From Mesorhizobium sp. INR15 (GTDB lineage Bacteria > Pseudomonadota > Alphaproteobacteria > Rhizobiales > Rhizobiaceae): 64,000 nucleotides of DNA. The stretch spans positions 3,854,001 through 3,918,000 of the forward strand of contig NZ_CP045496.1 of NCBI RefSeq assembly GCF_015500075.1, read 5' to 3'. Positions 33,301-39,900 of the stretch are shown piece after piece. The notes beneath the pieces are model-generated. The model saw nothing but the letters and a program-made list of their open reading frames with translations, searched no databases and was not told the DNA's origin. Made by a program: the position numbers and the translations under genes. The stretch's first letter is position 1. Every line of letters begins with the position of its first letter.

Positions 33301-33969
33301 CCGAAGGCCGGCGGTCCGCACTACCTTCGCCGCTTCCGCAAGGGACCGGAAGCCGGCACGCATATTGCCGAAGGCCACAAGGTGACGGCGACCGAGCTTG
33401 CCGACAATCTGCCCGATCCGGCCCTGGGTGGCTGGTCTACGCGGCCTGACCGCATCGCCATCCTGCGCAAGCATCTGCGCGGCAAGGGAGCGGCGGCGAT
33501 CGCTGCCGCCGCCGGCATCGATTTCGGCCAGGTCGATCTGCCCGGGCCGACCGGCGAGGCCAACACGCTGTCGCTGTCGCCGCGTGGGCGGGTGCTGTGC
33601 CTCGGCCCCGATGGCGACACGCTACTCGCCCAGACAATCCAGGCGCTGGCCGCGGGCAATGCTGTCCTGGCCGTGGCGCCCGGCGCACCGGCGGCACTGT
33701 CGGCGCTGACCGGCAAGGGCTTGCCGCTGGCGGCTATTGACGGCCGTCCCGATCCGGTTGAGGCGCGCTCGCTGCGCGTCGATGTTGTCGCTTTCTCAGG
33801 CACGCCAGAGACGGCGCGTATCGTGCGCAAGGTCATCGCCGACCGCATAGGTCCGATCGTGCCGCTGGTCAGCGAGGTGCTCAACCCGGCGGCCTATGCG
33901 CATGAACGCGCGGTCTGCGTCGACACCACGGCAGCTGGAGGCAATGCGAGCCTGCTGGCTGGAGCATAA
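30358..33969 (+). CDS. putA: Bifunctional proline utilisation protein PutA
   Basis: A 1203-residue fusion that oxidises proline to glutamate in two steps. The FAD-dependent proline dehydrogenase domain (about 80-460) has the DNRDSFEFQRLHGMGE segment near the flavin site. The NAD-dependent pyrroline-5-carboxylate dehydrogenase domain (about 540-1000) has the catalytic Glu in ETGGLNAM (about residue 776) and Cys in SAGQRCSAL (about 808). A C-terminal domain (~1010-1203) closes the channel, as in long PutA forms. There is no N-terminal ribbon-helix-helix domain, so it does not repress itself; control is left to the divergent PutR. Confidence 0.97.
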   Translation: MPALDAIRQQIRANYLPDEDEAVKRLAEATALSAGDRQAISARAADLVRAVRGSSDPRLMEVFLSAYGLSTKEGVALMCLAEALLRVPDTETMDDLIADKIAPHDWSAHSGGSSSIFVNASTWALMLTGRVLDEGEGGIEGTLRSMVRRLGEPVIRKAVAAAMREMGEQFVLGRTITEAVKRGRPMTQKGYLYSFDMLGEAARTEADALRYLKAYADAISSLDGGSNGPDIRHNHGISVKLSALHPRYEVAQKEEMLPVMAERLLSLALAARHSRMGLNIDAEEADRLDLSLDVIERVLSEPELAGWNGFGVVVQAYGPRAAFAIDWLYALAKKYDRNIMVRLVKGAYWDTEIKRAQTLGLTGYPVFTRKANTDVSYMACAKKLLGMTDRIYPQFATHNAHTVAAILSMADNRDSFEFQRLHGMGEALHETVRQAEGTRCRIYAPVGAHSDLLAYLVRRLLENGANSSFVHQLTDEEVEPEDIARDPLETVESQGPAANPAIARPSAIFGAGRRNSKGFDITDTVTLAAIDKAKAAFSGPDRWHAKPITRAAGYGKQRPIVNPAKPSEVVGTVHEAAAKQVATAVRIAVEAQPAWAKRPAAERAAILDRAADLYEANAVEFFALATREAGKSLADGVAEVREAVDFLRYYAAEAVNAEAGTQARGVIVCISPWNFPLAIFTGQIAAALVTGNSVIAKPAEQTPLIAFRAVEMLREAGVPEDVIQLLPGDGPSVGGPLTSDPRIAGVCFTGSTEVAKLIEKQLAETAAPDAMLIAETGGLNAMIVDSTALPEQAVRDILASAFQSAGQRCSALRVLYVQKDVEKKMLEMLKGAMEALSIGDPWRISTDVGPVIDDEAQASISDYCTRMGLQGRLIAKLEAPKDGRFVAPHVFRVKGIEEMEREVFGPVLHVASFDADKIDTVIAEINRKGYGLTFGLHTRIEGRVQHFVDGIHAGNIYVNRNQIGAVVGSQPFGGEGLSGTGPKAGGPHYLRRFRKGPEAGTHIAEGHKVTATELADNLPDPALGGWSTRPDRIAILRKHLRGKGAAAIAAAAGIDFGQVDLPGPTGEANTLSLSPRGRVLCLGPDGDTLLAQTIQALAAGNAVLAVAPGAPAALSALTGKGLPLAAIDGRPDPVEARSLRVDVVAFSGTPETARIVRKVIADRIGPIVPLVSEVLNPAAYAHERAVCVDTTAAGGNASLLAGA

Positions 33970-34057
33970 GGAACGAGGCTTTTCGCTTGTCATCGGCTTT
34001 GGGCCGGTGCAAAGGGCGTGAGCCCGAGAACATGGGTGTAAAACGGACAAACCACCC

Positions 34058-35113
34058 ATGCCAAGCACGACCGCGCCGTTTGAGCTTCCTCGCGTAGGCG
34101 TTGTCATCACTTGTCACAATTATCGCGCCTATGTCGAGGATGCGATCCGCTCGGTGCTGGCGCAGACTTACCAGAAGTGGGACTGCGCCATCGTTGATGA
34201 CGCCTCGGCGGATGGTTCAGCCGAACATGTCCGCCAGCTTCTCGAAACGATAGGCGATCCACGCCTAAGTCTGCTGGTGCGACCGCAAAATGGTGGCCAG
34301 ATTGAAGCATTCCGTGATGGTTTTGCCGCTGGCAATCAGCCATTCGTGGCGTTCCTCGATGCCGACGATGTCTGGTTGCCGAATTTTCTCGCCGCGCATC
34401 TCTCGGCACATCTGAACTCGGCACACTCGGCGTCTCTGTCCAGTTCCGATGTTCTTCTGGTCGATCGCGACTGTGTCGTCCTGAGCGGCACCTACGTTGC
34501 GTTGCGCAAGCCACGTTCGGGGAAGGGCCCAACCGGCGTCGCCATACCGCCCGCCAATCGGCTCGGCGAGGTGGCGGGGATCGTCTATTCATCGGAATAT
34601 CCGATCACCTACTTCGGACCCGAAACCTATGGCTGGATATGGGCGCCGACATCGTCAATGGTTTTCCGGCGTGGCGCACTGGAACCGGTGTTGGCTTTCC
34701 CATTCAAGGTTAAGACGGGGACGGACTACCTGGCGGCGACTTGCGCGCATTTGGTGGCCGGCAGCCTGCTGTTGTCGGAATCCCTGGGCCTCTATCGTCT
34801 GCACGGTGCCAATATCTCCACCAACAGCCCCTATGCTGGTGGACATGTGCAATTTTCGCCGGCAAACAACGCCAAGCAATTCGCTTTGGGCGCCGATGTT
34901 CTCGACTACGTGGTGGCCAATGCCGAACCTCTTGGCGCAATACACGGCAGAGGCTTCGTGGCAGGAATCCTCGCGTATCATGTCCGGCGGTTCCATCGCT
35001 TGATCGATGATCCGCGCATCGTGCCTCTTCTTGACCGCAAAAACCGCTGGCGGCGACATCGCAAGCGCGTCGTCCTGGCACTGCGGCGTATGTTGGTTCG
35101 GGCCGAGGATTGA
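34058..35113 (+). CDS. Family 2 glycosyltransferase
   Basis: A 351-residue GT-A-fold glycosyltransferase. The nucleotide-sugar binding region is GVVITCHNYRAYVEDAIRSV with VDDASADGS, and the metal-binding DxD-type motif is FLDADDVW. A basic C-terminal tail (RKNRWRRHRKRVVLALRRML) suggests peripheral membrane attachment. It probably adds a sugar to a surface polysaccharide, but no polysaccharide cluster surrounds it, so acceptor and sugar are unknown. The ATG at 34058 follows putA by 88 bases on the same strand. Confidence 0.87.
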   Translation: MPSTTAPFELPRVGVVITCHNYRAYVEDAIRSVLAQTYQKWDCAIVDDASADGSAEHVRQLLETIGDPRLSLLVRPQNGGQIEAFRDGFAAGNQPFVAFLDADDVWLPNFLAAHLSAHLNSAHSASLSSSDVLLVDRDCVVLSGTYVALRKPRSGKGPTGVAIPPANRLGEVAGIVYSSEYPITYFGPETYGWIWAPTSSMVFRRGALEPVLAFPFKVKTGTDYLAATCAHLVAGSLLLSESLGLYRLHGANISTNSPYAGGHVQFSPANNAKQFALGADVLDYVVANAEPLGAIHGRGFVAGILAYHVRRFHRLIDDPRIVPLLDRKNRWRRHRKRVVLALRRMLVRAED

Positions 35114-35285
35114 AGAAAGTGCGCCTGAGGCTTTCATTCGTTCGCGCTGTAACCTGCGGAACTGCCGCCGTCTTCAGTATCTCCTAGTCTTTCCCGGTGT
35201 CGGGTGGTCCGACGCCAGCCGGGTGTTCTTCGGCCAGATCAAACTGGCGGTGGGTCCGGTTTCGAGGAAGACGAGGAGATGGGAC

Positions 35286-36152
35286 ATGGTACCAGGGTCG
35301 ATCGTATCGGGCTCGCTGGCGGTGCTGGGTGGGCTGATTTTCTGCAGCGGCGCCGAGGCGGCGGACTTTGCTTGCTGGCAGCCCAACAAGACACTTCTGG
35401 CTGAGAACGAAGCCGGTGAGGGCTACTGGACCAAGGAGCGTCGCGACAGGGCTGTTTCCGAAAACGACGGTGGCGCCGTGACAGCGCCGAAACCCGAGGG
35501 GCTTGCAGCCACGGCACGGGTTGATGTGACGCTGACGCCCTACAAATATGGCGGCAAGCTCTTCTATACGCGCGATGGTGTCGACTACACCGCAAGCGCA
35601 CAGTTCGTGACCGAAGACAATGTTCTGCTGGCGGCAGCGCACAGCATGTGGCGTGGCGACAAGCATGCTGTGAACGTCGTGTTTTACCGCGCCTATGATG
35701 ATGGCGCCGGGACGCGGTTCGTTGTCGATCAAGCCGCGGTGCTGACCGACTGGATTCCGATCAGCCCGAATCCGCCGAGCGCGGAGAAAAGCGCGTTCGA
35801 CTATGCCGCGCTGCGCACCACCGCGAACTCAGATGCCGGAAAGTTCGTGCTCAGCCAGGACGGCGGTTTCACAGCGGTCAGCATGATGGGCTATCCCGGC
35901 AATTTTGGCGGCGGGAGGTACATGTACAAGCAGGTCTCAACCAAGCTTGCGCAAGTCGGCGGCACATATCTGGCCGCGCCCACCGAATTCGGCACCGGTG
36001 CCAGCGGCGGCGCATGGTTCGCACCCGACAACAGCATCGTCAGCGTTGTGTCCGCGCAAGTCATGCAGGGCAAAACCCTGGCAATGACCGGGCCGGCCCT
36101 TACGGCGACCACCGAGGCGATGATCGCCTTCGTCAAGGGCGGCTGCAACTGA
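35286..36152 (+). CDS. Secreted trypsin-like serine protease
   Basis: A 288-residue exported protein. A signal peptide (about 1-25, ending GAEAAD) precedes a chymotrypsin-fold domain. The triad can be placed: His in LAAAHSMW, Asp in SAFDYAAL, and Ser in TGASGGAWF (the GxSGG motif). GAGGAG lies a few bases before the ATG at 35286, which fixes the start. Substrates are unknown; such single-domain V8/trypsin-like proteases in rhizobia are poorly studied. Its end faces the convergent Crp/Fnr gene, with a stable hairpin between. Confidence 0.85.
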   Translation: MVPGSIVSGSLAVLGGLIFCSGAEAADFACWQPNKTLLAENEAGEGYWTKERRDRAVSENDGGAVTAPKPEGLAATARVDVTLTPYKYGGKLFYTRDGVDYTASAQFVTEDNVLLAAAHSMWRGDKHAVNVVFYRAYDDGAGTRFVVDQAAVLTDWIPISPNPPSAEKSAFDYAALRTTANSDAGKFVLSQDGGFTAVSMMGYPGNFGGGRYMYKQVSTKLAQVGGTYLAAPTEFGTGASGGAWFAPDNSIVSVVSAQVMQGKTLAMTGPALTATTEAMIAFVKGGCN

Positions 36153-36155
36153 GGC

Positions 36156-36203
36156 AGGGTCGCAAGACGTCATCCAGGCCTTGCCTGCGGATGACATGAC
36201 CCT
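36156..36203. terminator. Two-tiered hairpin between convergent protease and Crp/Fnr genes
   Basis: Outer stem AGGGTC/GACCCT and inner stem GTCATCC/GGATGAC (seven base pairs). There is no T-run on either strand, so any terminator is of the weak, bidirectional type. Confidence 0.4.
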
Positions 36204-36209
36204 GGAGGT

Positions 36210-36926
36210 CTAGCGGTCGGCCAGGGGCGGCCGCGAAATGGTGCGTATCGCCCCTTCGTCGAGAATGGTGATGCGGTTGCCACTGAGGCTGATCAATTTC
36301 TCCTGTTTCCAGGATTGAAGCTGAACATTGATCCTGGGCCGGCTGGCATTGATCATCTGACCGATGAGACTTTGCGATATAGCGCGGTCAATGATCACGC
36401 CATCGCCAACACGCCGGCCATGAGTTTCGCTCATGGAAACCAGCAGGCGGGCAAGCCTCGTCTCCAGGGAGTGGATTGACAGGCCCTCGGCGAACAACAG
36501 CGATTGCTGCAGCCGCCGGCAGATGGTTTCGAGGAGGCCCTTGGTAAAGGCTGGGTTTGTCAGCAAGCCTTCGAAAGCCATCTTGTCGAGCGCGAGAAGA
36601 TGCGTTTTGCGATTGGCCACGCAATTGGTCAATCGTCGCGAGTTCGAAAGCAGTTCCGTTTCGCCAATTGTGTCGCCGACCCGAAGTTCGGCGACGATGA
36701 CCTCTTTGCCGTCTTCCGAGTTGAAGGAGACGTTGACGCTGCCGGAGGTGATGATCGAGAGCTGGTTGCACGGATCGCCCGGCTGGAAGATCACTTGGCC
36801 GGGTTCATACCGATATTCGTGGGCAGCTTGGGCGATGTCTATTAGCCGGCTGTGGCCCAAGTCGCCAAAGATGTTGGTCGCAAGAAGCCATGAGATCCGA
36901 ACTTCATTTTTCGCGCTATACGACAT
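36210..36926 (-). CDS. Crp/Fnr-family transcriptional regulator
   Basis: A 238-residue regulator with an N-terminal cyclic-nucleotide-type beta-barrel (about 20-130, PGQVIFQPGDPCNQLSIITSG and VGDTIGETELL) and a C-terminal Crp-type winged helix (SQSLIGQMINASRPRINVQLQSW). The effector pocket lacks the classical Fnr N-terminal cysteine cluster, so it is not an oxygen sensor of Fnr type; cAMP or another ligand is possible. It is divergent from the RhiA-like gene across an AT-rich 249-base spacer and may control it. Confidence 0.88.
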   Translation of the reverse strand: MSYSAKNEVRISWLLATNIFGDLGHSRLIDIAQAAHEYRYEPGQVIFQPGDPCNQLSIITSGSVNVSFNSEDGKEVIVAELRVGDTIGETELLSNSRRLTNCVANRKTHLLALDKMAFEGLLTNPAFTKGLLETICRRLQQSLLFAEGLSIHSLETRLARLLVSMSETHGRRVGDGVIIDRAISQSLIGQMINASRPRINVQLQSWKQEKLISLSGNRITILDEGAIRTISRPPLADR

Positions 36927-37175
36927 GTATGCCCGGCTTGTGTGAGACGAGTTAACTTTAGATGTCAGTAATATCTACAGGATGATGTTAGTATTGTAAA
37001 AGATTATTCGATGTTACATAGGGGACAGTCAAAGAATATAACTTCGAATACCTTGTGGTCGTGCAAGCCCAATTGCTCAATCTTCAATTGCAGCGGATTG
37101 CACCCAATGTGACCGGCTCGGCCCTGGCGGCCGCCGGCGACACGGCGGTCAACCCAACGACGAGGAGCTACCAGA
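36927..37175. promoter_or_regulatory. AT-rich spacer between the Crp/Fnr gene and the RhiA-like gene
   Basis: Markedly lower GC than its surroundings, especially 36955-37045. It must contain both divergent promoters. GATTATTCGATGTTA at 37002-37016 loosely resembles the iron-box sequence at 42230. No convincing symmetric Crp site could be fixed by eye. Confidence 0.4.
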
Positions 37176-37892
37176 ATGAGATTCTTGATGGGCAATATGG
37201 TCAATGCCAAGGCTGATGCCGCTTTGGGGCAGCCCTACTCGCTGACCGTCCTGAACCAGAACAGCAAATTCCAGCAGTTTGCTCTGTTCCAGACAATTCC
37301 CGATATTGTCGGCCCTTCCGTCAATCCGGTATCCTTGGCCTGGATGCTCGGCGGTGCGGCACCCGGCAGCATTTCAAATCCAAGCCAGTCGGTCTTCTCC
37401 TGGGAGATCAACTATCAGGTCAACACTGGCTATATCCAGGATCAGGGCACGACCACCAATCCCAGGCGCTTCACCACCGCATCCAACGCCGATGTGATGA
37501 TCAACACCCAGAACTCGATCGGCATTACCTATCTCGGGCCGTTCCCATATGGTGCGCCGGCTTTCCCATCGGGCCCGACGAACGGCAAGGCGGGCCTGAT
37601 CTGCGTGCAATCGGATGCATTGATCCCGACCTCGATCGTTCAGGCGAGCCAGGCGGTCAGCGTCAATGTCGGTATCGCCATGAATGCCAAGCCGACCATC
37701 GCCGTGCAGGCGCTGCCAAACCTGCTCTATCAGTTCACGCCGAAGCCGACTTACTACATCATCGCCGGCTCGTTCGTGCAGGGCCAGGTCATCGACACGG
37801 CCACCTCGTCGAACGCTTTCCAGGTGGTGTTCCAGGGCGTGACCGACCGCACGGTGGTGTTCACCGAGCAAAACCAGTTCCAGGACAACTGA
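37176..37892 (+). CDS. RhiA-like protein
   Basis: A 238-residue soluble protein without signal peptide, resembling RhiA, an abundant rhizosphere-expressed protein of Rhizobium leguminosarum. Shared features are the YSLTVLNQNSKFQQFALFQ opening, VSLAWMLGGAAPG, and the VFSWEINYQV strand. RhiA has no established activity. A GAGGAG ribosome site lies eight bases before the ATG. In R. leguminosarum rhiA heads rhiABC under quorum-sensing RhiR; here no rhiB, rhiC or luxR-type gene is adjacent, only a divergent Crp/Fnr gene. A 15-base-pair terminator hairpin follows. Confidence 0.75.
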   Translation: MRFLMGNMVNAKADAALGQPYSLTVLNQNSKFQQFALFQTIPDIVGPSVNPVSLAWMLGGAAPGSISNPSQSVFSWEINYQVNTGYIQDQGTTTNPRRFTTASNADVMINTQNSIGITYLGPFPYGAPAFPSGPTNGKAGLICVQSDALIPTSIVQASQAVSVNVGIAMNAKPTIAVQALPNLLYQFTPKPTYYIIAGSFVQGQVIDTATSSNAFQVVFQGVTDRTVVFTEQNQFQDN

Positions 37893-37898
37893 TAGGCA

Positions 37899-37932
37899 CG
37901 AATGCCGCCGGCCTTGCGGCCGGCGGCATTCG
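37899..37932 (+). terminator. Strong hairpin terminator after the RhiA-like gene
   Basis: CGAATGCCGCCGGCC-TTGC-GGCCGGCGGCATTCG, fifteen perfect base pairs with a 4-base loop, seven bases after the stop codon. Few T follow. It also faces the convergent heme-monooxygenase gene. Confidence 0.75.
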
Positions 37933-37965
37933 CTTGTCCGAGTTCCCTACCGCGGCATGGCGCGA

Positions 37966-38280
37966 CTATGCGCCTTCGACGATGGAAAAGCCTTCGAACC
38001 GCGGATGGCCGAGATAGTGAACCTTGGTGGTGCCGACATTTCTGTGGGCGGCGCGAAAGTTCTCCGACTTTGTCCAGGCGACGAAATCGTCGTGGCTCGC
38101 CCAGACCGTGTGCGAGGCAAACAGCGTATAGCCTTCGGCCTCGTTGACCGGGCCGCGAAGCAGGTGAAACTGCTCGAACCCTTTCATTTCCGAGAGGCTG
38201 GAATCGCGGTTCTTCCACACTGCTTCGAAAGCCTCCTCCGAGCCTTTTTCGACCTTGAAGCGGTTCATGGCGATATACAT
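37966..38280 (-). CDS. IsdG-like heme-degrading monooxygenase (HmuQ/HmuD type)
   Basis: A 104-residue dimeric ferredoxin-fold (ABM) protein of the IsdG/HmuQ family that opens the heme ring in the cytoplasm and frees iron. It has the AMNRFKV opening with conserved Asn, the VWASHDDFVAWT segment with conserved Trp, and FRAAHR with the candidate heme-ligand His. AAAGGAA lies five bases before the ATG at 38280. It is the last gene of the receptor-tonB unit. Bradyrhizobium HmuQ/HmuD are the closest functionally characterised relatives I recognise. Confidence 0.87.
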   Translation of the reverse strand: MYIAMNRFKVEKGSEEAFEAVWKNRDSSLSEMKGFEQFHLLRGPVNEAEGYTLFASHTVWASHDDFVAWTKSENFRAAHRNVGTTKVHYLGHPRFEGFSIVEGA

Positions 38281-38323
38281 CGTGGTTCCTTTCGTGGGGC
38301 TATGATGATTGTTTGGCGATCGC

Positions 38324-39358
38324 TCAGAATGGGCCGATTGCACCAGTGAACACCAAGCTGCCGCCTGCCTTTTTCGGGATTGGCGGGAAGGGTGCCGCCT
38401 TGCGCACGATGCCGAGGACGGCCTGATCAAAGTTTTCCGATCCCGAGCTTTCGAGGATACGCAATTCGTTTATGTTGCCCTTGCCGCCGATGACGAATGT
38501 GACGACCGCGTTGTTGCGAGCGGTTGCCTGAACAGACGGCGGCACGCCGCGATTGACGCGGCTGAGCTTTTTGATGACATCGTTGCGGTAGCTGGCTTCG
38601 GCTGCGGCGCCTGCCTCGTCTTCTTTCTTGCCCTTGCTGGCCGCTGCCGCCGATTGTTCCTTGCCATCCGCCGCGCCGCGCTTCTCATCCGCGTCGCTTG
38701 CTTGTTCTGGCGCGGGGGCGATCGCCTGATTTGGCCTTTGGCTGGGGACAGGCAGCTCGGCTGCAACGGCAGCGGGCGCCTCTACGCTTTCGGGTTGAAC
38801 AGCAGGCTGAGCCGGTGCCGCGTTCTTTTGAACGACGCTCTGGTTATCGGGACGTGGAGCGCTTTCCGCCAAGATGTCAGGCGTGGGCGCTGGCTGTTTG
38901 ACGGCTTCCGGCTTGGGAGCCTGTTCCTTTGGCTGCTTGGCGGCCTGAACAGGCTCGATTGGCGGCAAGGATTTGGCCGTTTCAGATTTTGGCGTCTCTG
39001 GCTTGGCCTGCCGTGGCTTCGACGGTTGCGGGGCGGGCACCAGGGTAACATCGAGTGCTGACGATTCGCGGTCGAGCGTGGTGCCGGCCACGTCCGCGCC
39101 GGTCCGATCCGTGCCTTCGCTCTGCGCTGTGTCCTTGAAATCGAATGTGCCTGGAGGTGACATGAGGAACGCAGCCGCCACGGCGGCATGGAGCGCACCG
39201 GATATGACGATGGCAGCCTGCCATTTGTAGTTCCGAGCCGAAGGCTGCGCCGGGGCGAGCGGCTCGGCCGGTGTTATTGGCAGCTCGGCGCCGGTGTCGG
39301 GGAAAGGGGTGATGTCCTGCATGTCTGGCGGCGAGACCTGCCGCGACCAGTGCGTCAT
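38324..39358 (-). CDS. tonB: TonB energy-transducing protein
   Basis: A 344-residue TonB-family protein: a short cytoplasmic part, one membrane helix (about 46-66, QAAIVISGALHAAVAAAFLM), a long Pro/Lys/Ala/Glu-rich periplasmic stalk (about 105-260) and a C-terminal TonB domain (about 265-344, GKGNINELRILESSG, KKAGGSLVFTGAI). It transmits the proton-motive force to the heme receptor encoded in the same unit. The ATG at 39358 is chosen for the length of the cytoplasmic leader, although its ribosome site is poor; ATG 39322 is possible. No exbB/exbD is nearby. Confidence 0.92.
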   Translation of the reverse strand: MTHWSRQVSPPDMQDITPFPDTGAELPITPAEPLAPAQPSARNYKWQAAIVISGALHAAVAAAFLMSPPGTFDFKDTAQSEGTDRTGADVAGTTLDRESSALDVTLVPAPQPSKPRQAKPETPKSETAKSLPPIEPVQAAKQPKEQAPKPEAVKQPAPTPDILAESAPRPDNQSVVQKNAAPAQPAVQPESVEAPAAVAAELPVPSQRPNQAIAPAPEQASDADEKRGAADGKEQSAAAASKGKKEDEAGAAAEASYRNDVIKKLSRVNRGVPPSVQATARNNAVVTFVIGGKGNINELRILESSGSENFDQAVLGIVRKAAPFPPIPKKAGGSLVFTGAIGPF

Positions 39359-39456
39359 TGTCAAATCAACATCGGTTGCCGGTATTGGCCAACCGAGGTG
39401 ACCGGGCCACGCCGCTGCCGGTCGAGCAAATGTGGGGTGAAATCCCAACGCTTCTC

Positions 39457-39894
39457 TCAGACGCCGAAAGCGATACCGGTCTTGGTGTCTGTCTTGAGTT
39501 TGTTCATGCAGGCATTCGGCTCGACGCCCGTGCCGGCGCATTCGGTCGCGCTGTTGATCAGCACGCGGCTGATCCTGGTGCAGTCGGTGCCGGCGAGGTC
39601 GAAACGCGTCACCTTGGTCTTGCCTGCCGTCAGTTCCTTGAAGTCGAGCACCGTCAGCCGGTCGACAACGCCGGCCTCGTTGAACAGCGCGATTTCGAAC
39701 GCCGCCTTGGAGAGGTCGGCGCCAAGATTGTTGTTGACCACGAATGTCAGGCGGCACCCTTTGTCGGAAGCTTGCGCGTCGTTGAGTTCGAGGGTCAGGA
39801 CCGGCGCGGACTGTTGCGCCCACGCCGGAACCGTCGCAAGCGGCATCGCCACCATCGAGGTCAGCAGACGAAGCGATGCCGTCAAGCTCTTCAT
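39457..39894 (-). CDS. Periplasmic four-cysteine protein of the heme operon, function unknown
   Basis: A 145-residue secreted protein with a signal peptide ending AWA (about residue 26). The mature domain of about 119 residues has four cysteines (in GCRLT, TDCTR, ECAGT and ACMNK), which could form two disulfides. The pattern of strands (LTFVVNNNLG, FEIALFNEAG, KVTRFDL) suggests an immunoglobulin-like sandwich. It starts six bases after the receptor gene stop and precedes tonB, so it is expressed with heme uptake. I do not recognise a named family. It could bind the receptor, TonB or heme, but no heme ligand motif is evident. Confidence 0.75.
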   Translation of the reverse strand: MKSLTASLRLLTSMVAMPLATVPAWAQQSAPVLTLELNDAQASDKGCRLTFVVNNNLGADLSKAAFEIALFNEAGVVDRLTVLDFKELTAGKTKVTRFDLAGTDCTRISRVLINSATECAGTGVEPNACMNKLKTDTKTGIAFGV

Positions 39895-39900
39895 TGCCGT

